From Sabellastarte sp. h YS-2021 (lineage: Eukaryota > Annelida > Polychaeta > Sabellida > Sabellidae), in NCBI GenBank assembly GCA_964017235.1, contig OZ024940.1:22697615-22761614 (forward strand): a DNA stretch of 64,000 nucleotides. The letters run 5' to 3'. The notes beneath the pieces were generated by a model. It was given only the letters and a program-made list of their open reading frames with translations, had not been told where the DNA came from and did no database searches. Below are positions 11,321 through 21,689 of the stretch, piece after piece. Each line of letters opens with the position of its first letter. The stretch's first letter is position 1. A program made the translations under genes and the position numbers.

Positions 11321-12340
11321 TTCAATCTAATCTAATCTAATGTGGACTTTTATAGCGCTTAATCTCCATCACTGATGGACTCTTAAGGCGCATCTAAACA
11401 TAAGCAAGGCAGTTGGCATTAATCAAGGGACATAGCCAGGTCGTACCAAGGAGACACAGATGTGACGAGAGAGGCTATGGTGGGTAGGCTTTTGCAAACA
11501 GGTAATTTTTAAGCTTCTTTCTAAAGGAGGAAACTGATGTTGCACTGCGAACATCTTGAGGGAGGCCATTCCAGATCTTAGTAGCATCAAAGGCAAAACT
11601 ATGGCCAAAATGTTTGGCTGACTTAAAGACTGATGAATGGAAAGGAGGAACTGTAAGGTATTGACGATCTGGGTGACTATGCCTAGTACTATAGGGACAA
11701 TTACTAAAAGACAAGAACAGTTCGAAGTAAGAAGGAGAACCACTATGCAAAAATTTATACACAAGTGTTGCGGTTTTGAAAATACGATACTTAACAGGCA
11801 ACCAGTGGAGTTTCTGTAGAATGGGTGTAACATGAGCATACTTTCTATGATTTGTAACAATACGAGCAAGGGGTTCTGAATACTTTGCAATTTGTGCTGA
11901 TTGAAACCGGACAAACCTCTGAACAGAGAGTTACAATAGTCCAGATGACTACTAACCAAGGCATTTGCAGCAAGGACTGCCACTTCAGAAGTGAGATACT
12001 TTCTAATTCTACGGAGGTCACGCATCTGAAGGAAGCACGCTTTGCAAGTCCTCTTGATATGCTCAGAGAATGAAAAATCTGCATCAAACCACACACCTAG
12101 ATTTCTGACAGAATCAACCGGATGAAGAAGGCTACCAAGAATGCTAACAGGAAAGTGAGAGGAAATCTTCTGACATTGAGCCTTGGAACCAAAGACAATA
12201 AACTCAGTTTTTTCAGGGTTGAGCTTCAATTTACTGAGAGACATCCACTCTTGAACATCAAGAAGGCAGGCATTTAGCTTGGCGAGAGCCGAAGAAGCAT
12301 TCTTGTGGGAGAGATGGATGTATAACTGAGTGTCATCCGC

Positions 12341-13071
12341 ATAAAAGTGGAATTTAATATGCGGGTGGAGACGAATAATTTTACTGAGTGGTGTTGTATA
12401 GAGTGAAAACAGTAACGGACCCAGAACAGAACCTTGTGGGACTCCATAGATGAGATTGCTTAATTCAGATAGTGTGGAGCCTATCTTAATGGCCTATGTT
12501 AATAGGTCTGCCCATTAATATTATTTTAATTTAATTTTGATATTTCAACTTCAACATTTATTTTGGAATCATTTCATTGGGTGTTGAAATGGCTATGCTG
12601 TTTCAACACTCGGTTATATTTTGGGGGTGTTGAAAAATCTCAGGGTGCTGTTTCAACCTGGCACCAGTACCTAAGTATCCCAGAGCATCAGTATACGATT
12701 ATTACCTGTCTTATATATAGCACATTCCATAAATGGTTGTAGCATCAGAAGCCAAGCTGTCAATACATTTGCCCTTGTTCCATGAGCAAGATTTAGTGGG
12801 GGATTCACTAATACACTTATAGACCTCGTCTTCAGTGACAGGCATAAAAGTGGAATTTAATATGCGGGTGGAGACGAATAATTTTACTAAGTGGTGTTGT
12901 ATAGAGTGAAAACAGTAACGGACCCAGAACAGAACCTTGTGGGACTCCATAGATGAGATTGCTTAATTCAGATAGTGTGGAGCCTATCTTAATGGCCTAT
13001 GTTAATAGGTCTGCCCATTAATATTATTTTAATTTAATTTTGATATTTCAACTTCAACATTTATTTTGCAA
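12341..13071. repeat. ~505-bp tandem duplication inside the LINE
   Basis: Unit 1 is 12,341-12,845. A partial second unit begins at 12,846 with the same AAAAGTGGAATTTAATATGC and runs to about 13,071. Each unit holds the YADD/GVPQGS part of RT followed by the start of the R segment. Unit 1 ends with a copy of LINE sequence otherwise found at 13,578-13,640. The order of pieces cannot come from simple insertion. Confidence 0.8.
12487..12757 (-). repeat. R segment, copy 1 (inverted relative to 20.9 kb)
   Basis: About 270 bp with several TGTTGAAA/TTTCAACA words, bounded by AATGGCCTATGTTAATAGG. It is nearly identical to the reverse complement of 20,857-21,132. The LINE reading frame on either side shows it is foreign to the RT ORF. 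A truncated copy sits at about 12,991-13,071. Confidence 0.8.
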
Positions 13072-13926
13072 CGATTTCTTAAGTAGGAAGCAAACCACTT
13101 TAGAGCTGTTCCACCAAGAGCAAACCAGGATTTAAGGTAACCAAGGAGAATATTATGGTCTATAGTGTCAAATGCGGCTGATAAGTCAAGAAGTACTAGA
13201 GCTGTGGGTTCACCGCGTGCCAGAGAGAGATGAACCTCGTTTTTTATAGACAATAAAGCAGTTTCCGTGGAATGTCCTGGCTTATATGCTGACTGATGAG
13301 GATTGTCCAGTTTGTTGTTATTAATGTGTGACGTTAGCTGCCTGGCAACGACTCGCTCAACCAACTTTGACAGGAAACAAAGACCAGACACTGGGCGATA
13401 GTTCTTAAGGTCGTCTCTAGGAAGGGAAGCCTTTTTTATGAGGGGGGGTGACAACCGCCTTTTTGAAAGAATTTGGGAAGGATCCTTCAATGAGAGAATA
13501 ATTTACCAACTTGGTAATGGAAGAGAGGAGGATATCAAGACAATCCTTAAGGAGGAATGTTGGTATAGGGTCTAGTGAGCAAGATTTAGTGGGGCATTCA
13601 CTAATACACTTATAGACCTCGTCTTCAATGACAGGCATAAAGGCATTGAAAGCAGGAGGCACCGATTCCGGTGCATCATTGAAAGAGCCAGAAGTAGCAA
13701 AGGTGTCCCTGATTTTGCTTATTTTATTGGAGAAAAAAGAAGCAAACATGTCCGCGAGGCTTTTGTCTGAGCTATGAGCAGACAGGACAGTCTCGGAGGT
13801 GCGATGCAACACCTTCCTCAATGACTGCCATAGCTTCTTGGGGTCACGACTATTAGCAGTTATGAGATTTGTATAGTATGAACTGGAAAATTTAATAAGT
13901 AAATTAAATTTTTATAAGTTAATACC

Positions 13927-14099
13927 TTACCTAGTGGACAGATGCATTTGTCCGGCGCCTTGCCGGTCACGCCAAACGTTAGAAAAAAAACGTCCTGAGC
14001 TGGGCTCTGGCCGGGACCGGTAGCGTCCTGTTCACTCGCCAGGTGGCTGTATAGTCTTCCTGCCGGTGTACTGCGCACGCGCTCTTCCTCTTTTTGTTG
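13927..14099. repeat. DIRS-like inverted terminal repeat (3' side)
   Basis: Begins TTACCTAGTGGACAGATGCA and ends CTCTTCCTCTTTTTGTT. It matches the reverse complement of 20,216-20,398 with only a few differences. An extra ~43-bp unique edge (13,884-13,926) lies outside it. Confidence 0.9.
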
Positions 14100-14158
14100 C
14101 CTACCGTAGGAAATCCCCTAGGGCTAAAAATAGCGGGGAAGGTAGGGAGGGACTCCCC

Positions 14159-14256
14159 CTGTCCACTAGGTGAGGTATTAACTTATAAAAATTTAATTTA
14201 CTTATTAAATTTTCCATTTTATTGCGTTAATACATCTTACCTAGTGGACAGATGCA
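14159..14256. repeat. DIRS internal complementary region
   Basis: 14,159-14,216 is the reverse complement of the element's left outer edge (13,884 onward). 14,217-14,256 is the reverse complement of the right outer edge (up to 20,418). The two are fused at 14,216/14,217, just as the ends would be in a circle. In the DIRS1 model this region templates completion of the ends. It is the strongest structural proof of the element class and fixes both boundaries. Confidence 0.9.
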
Positions 14257-14615
14257 GAATAACTACCCAGTGGAAGGAGGGTAGCCAATAGGGGAATTCC
14301 TCAGAACTCCAAATTATGTATAAGAAGGTTGATCCGGAATGATTAGAAGTCAGATACCTCGGATCCACCTACTGCCCCCCCCCCCTTTCTTTTTCTCAAA
14401 GGTCCAGTACCAGCTCGCTAGGAGCACAACAGGACTGAGGAGGGTAAAAGTTCTGACTAACGAGGAAGAACAGGACCTATAAGACTATCTCATCAAGCCC
14501 TTAGCCCCACTTTGGATCGCGGCAGACTAAGGACCCAGGATAGTGGAAGAAAGTTTTTTTTTTTTTTTATACAATGCACAGTATATACATATGTACAAGC
14601 TCGAGGATAAAGGGG

Positions 14616-15700
14616 CTAATGAGTATCCTGAATCTGTTGGGCTGCCACCACCGGGCCCAAATGATACAGCTCAGAATCCGCCCAGGCCAAGTCTTTCAGG
14701 TAAAACTGGGTAAATGTATTATGAGCCTTCCAGTGACAAGCGGAAAGGATCTGATCTAGGGAAATTCCTCCCTGAAAGGCCCTAGAGGCTGCGAAAGCAC
14801 GGACATCGTGGGCTCTGACTTGATGTAAATCCTGAGCTTTCTGGTCGGAAAGTTGATAACACAACAGTACCGTCTGTTTAACCCAGGAGGAAATGGTGGC
14901 AGGAACAATGTCCTTCTGAAAACCTGTCTTGAAAGACACAAAAAGCAGTTCCTTTCCCTGACGGGAATCCTTGGTCCGGTCCAGGTAGTAACGTAAAGCC
15001 CGTACTGGGCACAGAGACCTGTCCCCAGACAAGGACTTATCCAACGTTGGAGCTAGAGCTGGGATGACTACTGGAGCCACTGAAGTGGGTCCATCCCGAG
15101 CCAGCTGGTTTTTGGAGAGGAAACTGGGAGATGGATACAAGGAAACTTTACTCCAGTCCTCTTGGAGCCTGATATTCTTAGCTAACCAGGCATGGATTTC
15201 GCTTCTTCTTTTGCCTGACCCCAGTGCCAAAAGGAAAACCGTCTTAAAGGTCAGATGCTTCAGCGAAGCCTTCCGTAGAGGCTCGAAGGGAGCCTTGGTA
15301 AGCTGATGGAGCACTAGCGAAAGGTTCCAGGAAGGGACCCCTCTTCGACCTTTCGGTTTGTCCCTATGAAAACTGTCTAACAGGCAGGTAAGATTTTCAT
15401 CTGAGCTTATATTGAGTTTGTCATTACCCACCATATCTGCAATGGCTGTCCTATAACCATCAATGGTGCTGGGTTGCAGATTCCTTTCCTTGAAGAGGTA
15501 AAGGAGAAAATCCGCAATCTGATTCACAGAGGGTGACCTGAAGTCCACCTTGTTCGATTTACACCACTTGACAAATATGGTCCACTTTGACTTGTACACG
15601 GCTCTGGTTGAACCCCTCTGAGGAGCTTCAATTCGTGCTGCCACCTCTTCAGAGAAGCCGTGTTTCCTGATGGTAGAGCTTCTAGGAGCCAAGCATGAAG
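14616..15700 (-). CDS. DIRS-like tyrosine recombinase
   Basis: Integrase of the element. The N-terminal part contains RKHGFSEEVAARIEAPQ, then a core-binding region (VYKSKWTIFVKWC, FLLYLFKERNLQPSTIDGY). The catalytic domain shows GKRRSEIHAW (first Arg), AHDVRAFAAS (His and second Arg, HDVR at 14,799-14,810) and HWKAHNTFTQFYL (the Tyr nucleophile), so the R-H-R-Y set is present. It is intact to the stop at 14,616. The frame is open far upstream through the overlapping RT ORF, so the true start is uncertain. I give the point where recombinase homology begins, near 15,700. Overlap of RT and recombinase ORFs in different frames is normal for DIRS elements. Confidence 0.88.
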
Positions 15701-18191
15701 ATTCAGATTCTGAAGGCTCCGGTGAACTAGCCCGTTGAAAGGCTGAGTCACTAGGTCCCTTGTTAGAGGAAGGGTGAAGGGAATCTGAACGGATAGGTCC
15801 ACCAGGTCCCAAAACCAAGGCATGTTTGGCCAACCTGGGGCAATCAGAATCATTCTGTGACAACCCTGATCCCTTATCTTTGAAACTACCTGAGGGAGCA
15901 GGGAGACTGGAGGGAATGCATAAGCGTTTAGATGCTCCCAGGACAAGCTCAGGGCATCTACTGCCCAGGCTGCCTGATCCGGGACCGGTGACACAAACCG
16001 GGGCAATTTGTGATTGAACCTGGTCGCAAACAAGTCCACTAGCGGTGGGGGCCACCTGGAACACAACTGACTGAAAACCTGGGGGGAGAGAGACCATTCG
16101 GTCTGAATCACTTGATTGTGTCGAGAAAGCTTGTCGGCTATCACATTTAAGCGACCCGGAATGTGCCTTGCCCTTAACGTTATGCCTCTGTGATGGCACC
16201 AGGACAGGAGTCTCCAAAGGAGGGCACAGAGAGAGCCTGACCTCATACCCCCGTTTGTTTATGTAAGAGACCACTGTGGTATTGTCTGTTGCCACAAGAA
16301 CAATCTGACCCTTGCACAGATGCTCTAACTGTCGTAAGGCCAGAAGGACTGCTTTCATCTCGAGAAAATTTATATGAAGGCGGCCTTCGAGGGGGGACCA
16401 AACGCCTCTTGCAGTGAAGTCTCCTAAGTGTGCGCCCCAACCTTCGTTTGAGGCGTCTGTAAATAGTTGAACAGCGTGCTGAAGAGGGTGCAGGGGTTGA
16501 CCTTTCAGCACATTGGTCTCGTCCAACCACCAGTCCAAATGAGGATGGAACGACTGGGGGACCGGAATAACTTTCTCTAGGACTTCCGGGACATGCCAAT
16601 GTTTCTTCAGGTGCCACTGAATGGGCCTCATATGAAGGCAACCTGCACACACTTGTTTCTCGGTGGCCGTTAGGAGGCCTATCAAGGACATGAACTGTCG
16701 AACCGTACACTGGTGAAGGTCTTTTATGAACCTCAATTTCTCCTGAAGGGTTTCCCACCGGTCCTGAGTGGGTAGAACCCGGCCGGTGATCAGGTCGAAC
16801 CGGTAGCCTACAAAATTGAAGACCTGTTTGGGAACTAACTCTGACTTGGTCATATTTACTACCCAACCTAACTGCCGACATAGGGCCAAGAGGGTCTGGG
16901 TATGTTGTAGGCAGATTTCCGGGGAAGGGGCTCTCAGTAACCAGTCGTCTAGGTACTGGTGGATCCTGATACCCCTCGCTTGAGCCATGAGTTTCACTTC
17001 TTTGACCACCTTGGTAAACTCCAGGGGAGCTGTGGCCAGTCCGAATGGCAGGGCTGTGAACTGGAAAGTTTGATGAAACAGGAAGAACCTGAGATACTTT
17101 CTTGATCTTGGGGCTATGGGGATGTGGAAGTAAGCGTCGCTGAAGTCCAGCGAAGTGACCCACTCCCCCGTCTTCAAGGATAAGCGGATTGTTTCCGGGG
17201 TTTCCATCTTGAAAGTTCCGGTGCTGAGAAAGAGATTCAAACGACTTAGGTCTAAGATTGGTCTCCATTTGCCATTTGGTTTGGGAACCAGGAACAGGCG
17301 GTTGTAAAAGGCCAGGGACGACTTGACCACCACCTTTTCTACTACCAACTTTCACATGAGGCTTACAAGAGCCTCTTTGAGATGCATGTTTTTGGATGGG
17401 CTTGCATAACCACTTTGAACCACTGGGAACCTGGTTAGAACCGGTCTTTGTTTGAAGGGCAAAGTGTAACCCCTTTTTAGGATAGAGACTACCCGGGGAT
17501 TTGAACCCATGGTTTGCCAAACTTGCCAAAAGTCCTGAAGTCTGCCCCCTACATTGTGTTCGGAGACAGCACTGGGGACACTGGGAACAACAGGGGCAAA
17601 AACACAAGGATCTACACAAAAAACACTTTTGACAGACTTTATTTTGTTCAGACAATTGCCGGGGCTTACTCCTTTCTTTTGCGGATGCCCGTGTGAAAGA
17701 ACAGAAAGAACAGGACTGACAACAGGACAATACACAGCCCGACGACTCTCGGGTAACACTGGAACTTTGTTTACTGTCTGAAATTTGTCCAAGCTTATGT
17801 TTGAAGACACATTTTTGTCCTGACACTGAGGGTCCAACTGAATCTGATGTACTAACTTTACTGTTGGACCACCTAGATAATTGTCATTTATATGGCTTAA
17901 AGGACTGCCCTTTAGAAAAACGGGGGTTAGAACCCCGGCCACGTCCCCTTCCTCTGGATCTATTTTGGCCAAACTGTCTCCATGGCTGACTTTGCTGTTG
18001 AGAGGATTGGTCAGTGGAAGATGTTTGTTTCCTATCCTTACGGTCGTAAGGCTTATATCTTTGCGTACCCTTCCAAGTTGCGTGCTGAGTAGCACCCGGT
18101 CCGGGCCTCTGAGCAACGCTACTAGATTCAAATTTCTGGATATCCTGCTCCGCAGACATGATGGCTGCATCAGGGAAGAGACCGTATCCAA
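15524..18191 (-). pseudogene. DIRS-like RT/RNase H ORF with one stop and one frameshift
   Basis: Pre-RT block GGRLQDFWQVWQTMGSNP near 17,550. Then come an in-frame TGA at 17,352-17,354, RT (NRLFLVPKPNGKWRPILDL; SLDFSDAYFHIPI; ALPFGLATAP; catalytic YLDD at 16,944-16,955) and RNase H (QLFTDASNEGWGAHL, NFLEMKAV, ATDNTTVVSYINK). At a run of five C on the plus strand (16,248-16,252) the frame changes. The rest of RNase H and the connecting region continue in another frame from 16,246 to 15,524 (HIPGRLNVIADKLSR; DLFATRFNHKLPRFVSP; ILIAPGWPNMPWFWDL). Some DIRS studies assign a methyltransferase-like domain to this connecting region; I cannot confirm that here. Confidence 0.9.
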
Positions 18192-20102
18192 ACAAGGGGG
18201 CGTTTCTCAGCAAGTTCATGGTATCCTGTTTGACGCCCGGTTTCACAAAATCAAGATATGAGTCTCTCCTTAAGAGGATCAGGTTGGCCATATTCACAAA
18301 CAAACTGTCCGCCAAATGCTGAAGAGACGTGCCCATGGCCACCGACACCTTTTGATGAAAGGCCATGAGGTCACGCAGGTCATTCAAAGCATTGGCCACT
18401 TCCTGCGAACACTTTCCCTTGCCAAGACGAGAGGACAACAGAGAGATGTTCTGTGACATCTTCTCCTGAAGTTCGGTGGAACAGCGACTGAAGCCTGCCG
18501 CATGATTGACGATATAACTGTCTTCACGTGCGGCATGTTCCCACCTGCGTAGGGATTCTTGGGCAATAGGCCTGGAGGGAGGGCCTGTGGACGGGTAAGC
18601 AGAGGCACGAGTTATCCTTGGGAAATGAGAATTAACCTTGGCCTCAGTGTTTCTCCAGTTGAAAACAGAACGACCAGGACGATGTGGTCCATCAGTTTTA
18701 ATCAGGTGCATCTTGTACCATTTCTCCTGCGACTTGGACACCTTGATAAACTGGTCACGTCGCAAACCTGCGGAATCTTGTGAGCGAGAGGGGCAACCCT
18801 CTGCGACAGTGAGATTCAACCTTTCCAACTTCTGGCACAACCAGTCGTCTGGGGGCATGGCCACTGAGATGCGTGTGATTTTCTGGGGTTCTTCCCTTTC
18901 CAAGGGTTATTTGACTTGTCCGGTTCTGAAAAGTCTGTTTCAAAGGCCGGAATGTGGTGCCAACCCATAAATGCTCTCACAGAACGTACCGTCTCCCTGT
19001 AAGACATATCTTCAGTCTGCTCCGGTGGGTCTGCAACATCAGAAAAATGACCGTCCTCAGAACCGGAACCGGAAGCAGACCGGTCTAAATCATCGTCAGA
19101 TACTTGTTCGTACTGTTCTTGAGGAAAAGCACAGGCACCGGCACCGGTGATATCAAGACTGGTATCCTGTTCCAGTGGAGCCCGTGGAGTGGAAGATGCA
19201 GACTGGAAGAATGACCCGGATGATTGTTTCGCATCCTGACTGTGGGTAGACCTGTCCCCTTTTGAAACACCCGACTGATGAGCAGACTCCGGTCCGGAGC
19301 TGGCACCAGGCAAAGGGGAAGAAGAATGAGCTTTAGCTTTAGGTTTTGATACCCCTGTAAGTGACCGGTCACGTCTCTTCTCCGGTTTAGAAACATCTTT
19401 GCTGCTCTTAGATTTGGAAGAAGATTTGGTATCACTTTTATCAGAATGTTTGTCTTTTCTGGATTTGTGAGATTTCTTCTTATCCTTGGCATCTACCGGG
19501 GTAGCAGCAAGTGGAGCCTCAACAGCTACCGGTACCTTCACCAGACCGGTGGGACGGGTAGCTGGAGCTAAGAAGGGGTTATCAGAAATGAGATTCTGAG
19601 TGTCGACCGGCTTGACTGAAGATACAGGGGTGGAAAACACGTTACCTCTAGAAAGAAGTGCCTCCATCCTAGCAAACTGCTCTGACCATTTATCCGCAAT
19701 GGCTGCCAACTGGTCTGAGGTAACAAAACTAGCCGGTTGTTGAGATGAAGAAGGTGGAGTAGCAGGGGGATTAACAGAAGACTGAGCCTGCTGGCCAGAA
19801 GGAGATTGAAAAGTTGGTTCATTATCCATACCTTCAACAGGCTGTAAAACAGTAACTTCTTTCGGGGAAACTAACAACCCTACTTTCTTGTCTCTTCTAA
19901 TTTTATAAATTGGAGTAGACAACATTTCCTTCTGAGCCGGAGTAAAGCCATCACAGATCTTACACGGCTTGTCCTTCACACAATTGTCTTCCCCTATAAG
20001 CTTCTCGCGGCACCGCGCACATTTTTCATGCAAGTCGAAAAGCGCCATAACATGGCCACAGGAACCCCTTCTTTGTCCCTTCTTATCTCCCGGAGATGCC
20101 AT
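17884..20102 (-). pseudogene. DIRS-like Gag ORF with one frameshift
   Basis: Starts at the ATG at 20,102 (MASPGDKKGQRRGS). An N-terminal Cys/His cluster follows (CGHVMALF, CARCREK, CKICDGF), which probably binds zinc. Next is a long Ser/Pro/Lys-rich low-complexity region, then an acidic stretch near 19,080-19,100. Near 18,880-18,905 the frame shifts by one. The second part (18,903-17,884) has a helical region (AANALNDLRDLMAFH-like) and a basic Gly/Arg-rich tail (NRSRGRGRGRGSNPRF), likely for nucleic-acid binding. The end overlaps the RT ORF by about 300 bp in another frame. Homology is to DIRS ORF1 by position and composition, not to retroviral Gag. Confidence 0.8.
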
Positions 20103-20215
20103 GACACTTGTTACACACAACTAACACAAATATTTGAAGCAATAAGCTTGAGAAGAAGTATATAAATTAATATTTTTAAAGTTTCTCTTAAATCCCAAGC
20201 GTTCTTCACGCGCCA

Positions 20216-20398
20216 AACAAAAAGAGGAAGAGCGCATGCGCTGCGCGTGCGCAGTACACCGGCAGGGAGACTATACAGCCACCTGGCGAGTGAACAGGAC
20301 GCTACCGGTCCCGGCCAGTGCCCAGCTCAGGACGTTTTTTTTCTAACGTTTGGCGTGACCGGCCAGGCGCCGGACAAATGCATCTGTCCACTAGGTAA
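20216..20398. repeat. DIRS-like inverted terminal repeat (5' side)
   Basis: Inverted partner of 13,927-14,099. It carries about 10 additional bases (a GCGCATGCGC-type block near 20,233) absent from the other repeat. It probably contains the element's promoter, since it precedes Gag. Confidence 0.9.
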
Positions 20399-20418
20399 GA
20401 TGTATTAACGCAATAAAA

Positions 20419-20578
20419 CCTTGTCTTTATTGGCCAGTCGGTTGCACCAGGCAATTTGCCTGCGGAGTCTTGACCTATTCAACTGTGACTTATGTTTTCT
20501 CCACCTTCGTTCAAATTGCCGTCTAAGAGATCGAGCCATGCGATAGGAATCAGACAACCACTCATCAAAACTGTGAAT
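20419..20578 (-). pseudogene. LINE ORF fragment upstream of the DIRS insertion
   Basis: The minus strand reads FDEWLSDSYRMARSLRRQ, then RRWRKHKSQLNR and LRRQIAWCNRLANKDK. This is the linker between endonuclease and RT in CR1/L2-like ORF2. It ends exactly at the DIRS boundary, and the downstream part resumes at 13,883. Right of 20,578 the frame is lost. Confidence 0.75.
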
Positions 20579-20856
20579 AGTTAATAAAAACAGATGAAAT
20601 GTTTATTTGCTTCAGCCCAAGTGATTCATGGTTTTTGAATAGCTATTTGACCTACTGGCTAACTTAAAACTTTTTTCTCAATTTTAATATAATCATAATC
20701 CATGTTAGTAGATACCGCCCCTTGTTATGTAAAATCAAAATTGAATTTTTGCATCTAGTTATATCAGGACAGTCCCTCAGCACATCCAACATGTTTCCAT
20801 GAATCAGAAACGAAGACATGACCATAGAGGTGAAATGCAATACAGTAAATGGCACA
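20579..20856. other. Unassigned AT-rich DNA
   Basis: Lies between the LINE's 5' truncation point and the inverted R segment. A weak match to SINE family A wording (AGGACAGTCCCTCAGCA) occurs near 20,765. Nothing else was recognised. Confidence 0.4.
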
Positions 20857-21132
20857 TGTATTGACAGTACAGCTTGGCTTCTGATGCTACAACCATTTAT
20901 GGAATGTGCTATATATAAGACAGGTAATAATCGTATACTGATGCTCTGGGATACTTAGGTACTGATGCCAGGTTGAAACAGCACCCTGAGATTTTTCAAC
21001 ACCCCAAAAATATAACCGAGTGTTGAAACAGCATAGCCATTTCAACACCCAATGAAATGATTCCAAAATAAATGTTGAAGTTGAAATATCAAAATTAAAT
21101 TAAAATAAGATTAATGGGCAGACCTATTAACA
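20857..21132 (+). repeat. R segment, copy 2
   Basis: Complete copy in the opposite orientation to 12,487-12,757, about 8.1 kb away. Ends in ATTAATGGGCAGACCTATTAACATAG. Internal inverted words (GTGTTGAAACAGC, GCTGTTTCAAC) allow local folding. No protein is encoded. Confidence 0.8.
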
Positions 21133-21689
21133 TAGTTTGTATGTTCAGAACCTGCATATTTACTTAGCAATCAAGTACTTTACTATTAATATATATATTA
21201 AGCTAATGAAAACTGATCGACTAGCTGTAGATGTAAAAATACACAGTTGATTATGATTGCTATTTGAATTGTTGTTATATTGTGGCTTCCATCAATTAAG
21301 ATAAATCAAAATAGTAACGAACATTACTACACAAAATAAACACATTTTGTTGTACAAATGATGATAAATTGTCATGATTTATATTATTTCATAGTAAACA
21401 AATATTTTAATAACATGTAAATCCAATGGATAAATCACCATACATAAAATAGATTATATTATTAAAAGTGTTGTAACGGCCTTGCCATCTTAGCACTAAA
21501 GGCCAGTGCTGAACTGGTGCACCCAGTAAGTGTGCCAATTTTAAATGGGTCATGGTGATGAAATGGCTTGTAACAACTTATGCTACTCTCCATTTGAATC
21601 TTCTTTGACCAATTGTCTCTAAAAACAAAAGTCGACCATTCAAGTTCTCAGGAACACAGAAAACTAATTAATCTCACTCTGCCCGTTAT

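Larger units (their letters stand above)
11423..13821 (-). pseudogene. LINE reverse transcriptase ORF, rearranged
   Basis: RT motifs appear in order from right to left: the pre-RT block SLADMFASFFSNKISKI (about 13,740), motif A LLDLSAAFDTIDH (about 13,165), GVPQGSVLGPLLF (about 12,435), the catalytic YADDTQLY (about 12,330), LNPEKTEFIVFGS (about 12,200) and the C-terminal SSHLDYCNSLFRGL (about 11,935). The frame is broken by a shift near 13,440-13,490, by a ~500-bp duplication plus foreign insert at 12,341-13,071, and by a frame change near 11,860. The protein cannot be made from this copy. Confidence 0.88.
13884..20418 (-). mobile_element. DIRS-like tyrosine-recombinase retrotransposon (6.5 kb)
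   Basis: Read on the minus strand from 20,418 to 13,884: inverted terminal repeat, Gag-like ORF, RT/RNase H ORF, tyrosine recombinase, internal complementary region, second inverted terminal repeat. This is the DIRS1 layout. DIRS elements replicate through a circular DNA intermediate and integrate with a tyrosine recombinase, so they leave no target duplication; none is seen here. The inverted repeats are almost identical, so the insertion looks recent. The coding regions carry one stop codon and two frameshifts (near 17,353, 18,890 and 16,250). The copy looks inactive unless these are sequencing errors. Confidence 0.93.
11322..20578 (-). mobile_element. CR1/L2-like LINE, 5'-truncated, interrupted by a DIRS-like element
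   Basis: Minus-strand non-LTR retrotransposon. The 3' end at 11,322-11,345 has a short TTAGA-type repeat tail, usual for this group. Coding sequence runs 20,578-20,419, is cut by the DIRS-like insertion (13,884-20,418) and resumes at 13,883. Reading through both sides restores the expected order: an Arg-rich region (SLRRQFERRWRKHK), then LITANSRDPKKLW, then RT. The endonuclease domain is missing, so the copy is 5'-truncated. Truncated tails of the same family recur at 42.2 and 51.3 kb. Confidence 0.85.

Noticed and set aside
11322-11345. Telomere-like TTAG repeats
   Set aside because: Only three or four units, and located exactly at a LINE 3' end, where such tails are normal. The same tail recurs at 51.3 kb.
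16243-17826. A 527-residue minus-strand open frame
   Set aside because: Most of it lies in a second frame across the DIRS-like RT. The RT motifs (SDAYFH, YLDD) are in the other frame, so this is a shadow. Its Cys-rich start has no clear family.
13884-20418. LTR retrotransposon or endogenous retrovirus
   Set aside because: The ends are inverted rather than direct, the integrase is a tyrosine recombinase, there is no protease or envelope, and an internal complementary region is present.
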